Source: Pseudomonas frederiksbergensis
GTDB lineage: Bacteria; Pseudomonadota; Gammaproteobacteria; Pseudomonadales; Pseudomonadaceae
Direction of reading: 5' to 3'
Length of the DNA: 64,000 nucleotides
NCBI RefSeq assembly: GCF_000802155.2
Contig: NZ_JQGJ02000015.1
Coordinates: forward strand, 1-64,000
The position numbers and the translations under genes are program-made. This document shows positions 62,035 through 64,000 of this stretch, one piece after another; position 1 is the first letter of the stretch; every line of letters begins with the position of its first letter. The notes under the pieces are model-generated. The model was not told where the DNA came from and did no database searches. It worked only from the letters and a program-made list of their open reading frames with translations.

Positions 62035-62397
62035 TTATTGCCCCGGCTCCACGTTATCCAACACCCGATTCGCCAACAACGAACTCAGCTCAATCAACTG
62101 CTGAATCCCCTGCGCCACATGACGTCTCGATCCCTCCAAATCAAACGCCAAATCACTCACCATCGCATCAGCCGAAGCCAACGTCTCAGTGAGGTTGGCA
62201 AGCAAACATTCGTTATCGAGGCCTTTCACGACGGTGAATAGCTGGCCTGGTTTGGGCTCGTCTTTGGATTTGTCCGGTTTCGGTAGCAAGTAGTGATCGA
62301 TCACCCGTTTGGTGGTTTCGTCTTGCTGCTTGGCTTTGGATTTTGCGGATTTGGAAGTGGAATCTGCTTCTGGCGGATTCGGGGTTATTTTGTACAT
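62035..62397 (-). CDS. DUF6124 family protein (copy 2)
   Basis: 120-aa paralogue of the protein at 470-817. From the ATG ending at 62397 it reads MYKITPNPPEADS, then a Lys/Asp-rich stretch and the conserved body (LLPKPDKSKDEPKPGQLFTVVKG, LLANLTETLASADAMVSDLAFD, IQQLIELSSLLANRVLDN). A longer start at 62445 would cross the leader box at 62434-62443 and has no match in copy 1. Unknown function. Confidence 0.8.
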   Translation of the reverse strand: MYKITPNPPEADSTSKSAKSKAKQQDETTKRVIDHYLLPKPDKSKDEPKPGQLFTVVKGLDNECLLANLTETLASADAMVSDLAFDLEGSRRHVAQGIQQLIELSSLLANRVLDNVEPGQ

Positions 62398-62433
62398 AAG
62401 CTTCGGTTCCAGATGTGATGCCGACAACCCGAA

Positions 62434-62705
62434 GCTACTAAACAATGGGGTGGCAGCTGTACGCAGGTTAGTAGACCGGGGAACCGAAGAAGCCGGCGCG
62501 CCTAAGCGCCCTGCATACAGCCACCATCAGAAACAGGGTAGGGCCCTGTTTGAGACGCGCTTGTACAACTTCGATTACCTCGGGCTACTAAACCCGACCA
62601 CTGATGGGCAGTGGCAGGAAGACAATAGAACCCCGGGACAAGGCGCACAAGCGGGCGGATTCTGGCGTAGTTGTAGGCAAAGGCGCAAGGATGCGTGGCT
62701 TGATG
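62434..62705 (-). ncRNA. Conserved structured leader of DUF6124 gene, copy 2
   Basis: Minus-strand counterpart of 160-435. On the plus strand the boxes appear as GCTACTAAAC (62434-62443), GTTAGTAGAC (62467-62476) and GCTACTAAAC (62584-62593), exact complements of copy 1. The hairpin arms are 62598-62603/62609-62614, and the long-stem arms 62452-62467/62510-62525 with inner GCGC-TTAG-GCGC. The region between box 1 and the stem is not conserved in sequence, while the stem keeps pairing through compensatory changes. Confidence 0.6.
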
Positions 62706-62848
62706 GACGTTGTAGGCGGGGGCTGTAGGAGATGAGCGTTTTGGCATGCAGGTGGGTTATTTTGCTCAGTTCAGCAGCACGAAATGAATTGAAATCCAGT
62801 CCACCCGTTGCGGAAAATTGCCACCTTTACCCCAAAAGGATACGGGCG

Positions 62849-63098
62849 ATGAAGTTCGAAGGGACTTTCCAATACATGGGCAATCACGGGATCGTCTTCA
62901 ACGTCTCGCAGATCACCCTCACCGACAGCGAACGTGGACGTTTGCGCGAGCTGCATTTGTAGGGTCGGTGTGCGCACATATACCAATCAAATTTTACCCA
63001 CCTACCATGCGGGCGACGTACTAGTCAGCATAGCGGCGCAGGTCAACGGCGGCATCGGCCCGCAACGCACCCTCTCGACATTGATCATCAAGACCTGA
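62849..63098 (+). pseudogene. Truncated cassette gene A (second copy)
   Basis: A 36-residue N-terminal piece (62849-62962, MKFEGTFQYMGNHGIVFNVS) aligns with the start of the 169-aa protein. A C-terminal piece in another frame (62997-63098, TYHAGDVLVSIAAQVNGGIG) aligns with its end. About 100 codons are missing between, and a stop at 62960 follows the first piece. The neighbouring gene B at 63111 is intact. Confidence 0.75.
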
Positions 63099-63110
63099 CT
63101 GGAGACGTAT

Positions 63111-63353
63111 ATGTCCGAAATTACTCAATTGGTCATTGCCTTGGTGGTGTCCTTTTTGCTCGATCGATTCCTCAGACCCTATCTGCTACGCAAGTGGTTA
63201 GGCGTCGCGTTGGTGGCTGCGGGTGTGGTTGGCTGCTTTGTGGCAGGTCAGACCCGCATGTTGGGGTTTGATCTGGGGTTGCTGTCGGTTTTTGCCGTGC
63301 CGATAGGGATGGGGTTGTTCTCGAAGCGACGGCGGTTTGAGGAGGTTGGCTGA
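63111..63353 (+). CDS. Small membrane protein (cassette gene B, second copy)
   Basis: 80-aa protein with helices ITQLVIALVVSFLLDRFL and WLGVALVAAGVVGCFVAG, and FDLGLLSVFAVPIGMGLF, ending KRRRFEEVG. Paralogue of the 77-aa protein at 59927-60160. GGAGACGTAT precedes the ATG. Its companion gene A is truncated just upstream, so this gene is orphaned, as might be kept if B protects against A. Confidence 0.65.
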   Translation: MSEITQLVIALVVSFLLDRFLRPYLLRKWLGVALVAAGVVGCFVAGQTRMLGFDLGLLSVFAVPIGMGLFSKRRRFEEVG

Positions 63354-63387
63354 GAGGGCGTTTTGCAAACGCCCACGCCACCACCCC

Positions 63388-63654
63388 TCAGCTCCCTTCA
63401 TTGTTGCAACTGGCCGCGTGCTTGAGATACGTCAGGGCTTTCCGCTCACCCATCGAATCAACGTAGGTAATCTGCGCATTCACCAACCCGCAGGTCTGGC
63501 CACTGTCTTCAGTCAGCGAGATCACTTTGTCGATGTCCAGCTGCGTGCCGTAGGAATAGCTTTCGCTGGCTGCTTTGTCTTGGGCCAAGGCGGGTAATGC
63601 GGCTGCGCTCAGGGCAGTGATCAGGCAAGCGGTAGCGATGGTTTTAAGGTTCAT
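63388..63654 (-). CDS. DUF2790 family periplasmic protein
   Basis: 88-aa exported protein: signal peptide MNLKTIATACLITALSAAALPALAQ, then YSYGTQLDIDKVISLTED and CGLVNAQITYVDSMGERKALTYLKHAASC with two Cys likely in a disulfide. DUF2790 is a multi-copy Pseudomonas family of unknown role. Divergent from a response-regulator gene (253-bp gap with no other gene), which may control it. Confidence 0.85.
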   Translation of the reverse strand: MNLKTIATACLITALSAAALPALAQDKAASESYSYGTQLDIDKVISLTEDSGQTCGLVNAQITYVDSMGERKALTYLKHAASCNNEGS

Positions 63655-63907
63655 GGTCGTTTCCCTTCAATGAGTTGGATGGCGCTCATTAAAGGCCCGC
63701 GAGGTATCTCGGCTGTGTCGAAAAATGCCGTGGTTGGATACGTACGTATCAGAGGTGAATTGCGATACAGAGCGATACAATCGCCACTGTTTTTGCTTGG
63801 CGCTGGCTTGATTCAGGGCCGGATAAGCTGAACGACGGTGCGCTGCCAACTGGCAACCGAGCATCCTCACACTGCGCAACTGATGCGCGCATTTCGGAGA
63901 GCTGGGC

Positions 63908-64000
63908 ATGGAACATGTCGATCACGTTTTGATCGTGGATGATGATCGTGAAATCAGGGAGCTGGTCGGCAATTACCTGGTGAAGAATGGCCTGCGCACC
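63908..64000 (+). CDS. Response regulator, partial (runs off the window)
   Basis: First 31 codons of a receiver domain: MEHVDHVLIVDDDREIRELV, with the acidic pocket DDD after the first strand, then NYLVKNGLRT. CGGAGAG stands 7 bp before the ATG. Probably OmpR/PhoB type by sequence, with the output domain and any sensor kinase beyond the right edge. Confidence 0.8.
   Translation, partial: MEHVDHVLIVDDDREIRELVGNYLVKNGLRT

Noticed and set aside
63667..63909. 80-codon minus-strand frame upstream of the DUF2790 gene
   Set aside because: Fills the divergent promoter region, no ribosome site, composition unlike a protein.
1..64000. CRISPR array, insertion sequence, prophage or integron in the window
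   Set aside because: No spaced direct repeats, transposase, integrase or phage structural gene was seen. The repeats present are REP palindromes and the leader/cassette copies described.

Overview
The window looks like the chromosome of a Pseudomonas of the fluorescens/putida lineage. The genes and their order (metNIQ, katE, zur-znuABC, thrB, polA, engB, dsbA, algB-kinB, then betC, aroE, hemF, qor, tsaC, dprA, def, fmt, rsmB, trkA) are those found near oriC in that genus. Coding density is high, G+C is high, and GTGGCGAGGG-type and GTGGGAGCGGG-type REP palindromes sit between genes. No rRNA, tRNA, insertion sequence or CRISPR array was seen.

Layout. 1-0.8 kb: a DUF6124 gene behind a long conserved leader. 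1.1-3.6 kb: metNIQ methionine importer (minus). 3.9-6.0 kb: monofunctional catalase KatE. 6.2-10 kb: lipoprotein and the zinc uptake locus zur-znuCB (minus) with divergent znuA around a Zur-box-like site. 10.1-18.1 kb: thrB, DUF2782, polA, the ErsA sRNA with an AlgU-type promoter, engB, two c-type cytochromes, dsbA and an EEP-family phosphoesterase. 18.1-25.9 kb: signalling block with a diguanylate cyclase, AmpDh2-type amidase, EAL phosphodiesterase and the KinB/AlgB two-component pair. 26.3-27.3 kb: small envelope proteins and the lysozyme inhibitor Ivy. 28-31 kb: GltP and an SpmAB-like membrane protein. 30.7-34.2 kb: a four-gene MCE (Mla-like) lipid transporter. 34.3-40.9 kb: DUF5924 protein, M16 peptidase, Na/Pi cotransporter, TerC protein and a CitMHS citrate transporter.

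41.3-42.8 kb is an accessory insertion of lower G+C. It holds an AAA ATPase overlapping a probable PD-(D/E)xK nuclease, a candidate two-gene defence system, and it abuts a doubly frameshifted DOPA-dioxygenase-family gene. 43.3-49.2 kb: an oxidoreductase and the choline-sulfate locus (LysR regulator, betC sulfatase, choline-binding protein, SulP transporter). 49.3-59.9 kb: conserved housekeeping genes from aroE to trkA.

59.9-63.4 kb is a second accessory patch. It has an intact overlapping pair of unknown genes (169 and 77 aa), two broken copies of the same pair in the opposite orientation, an orphan protein with weak resemblance to uracil-DNA glycosylases, and a second DUF6124 gene. The leaders of the two DUF6124 genes share about 275 bp. 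They can be folded into the same hairpins with compensatory base changes, which suggests a structured RNA. The window ends in a DUF2790 gene and the first codons of a response regulator.

Other points to check: two of the four metal-binding acidic residues of the PolA proofreading site are replaced, and there is a sigma-54-like promoter beside algB.
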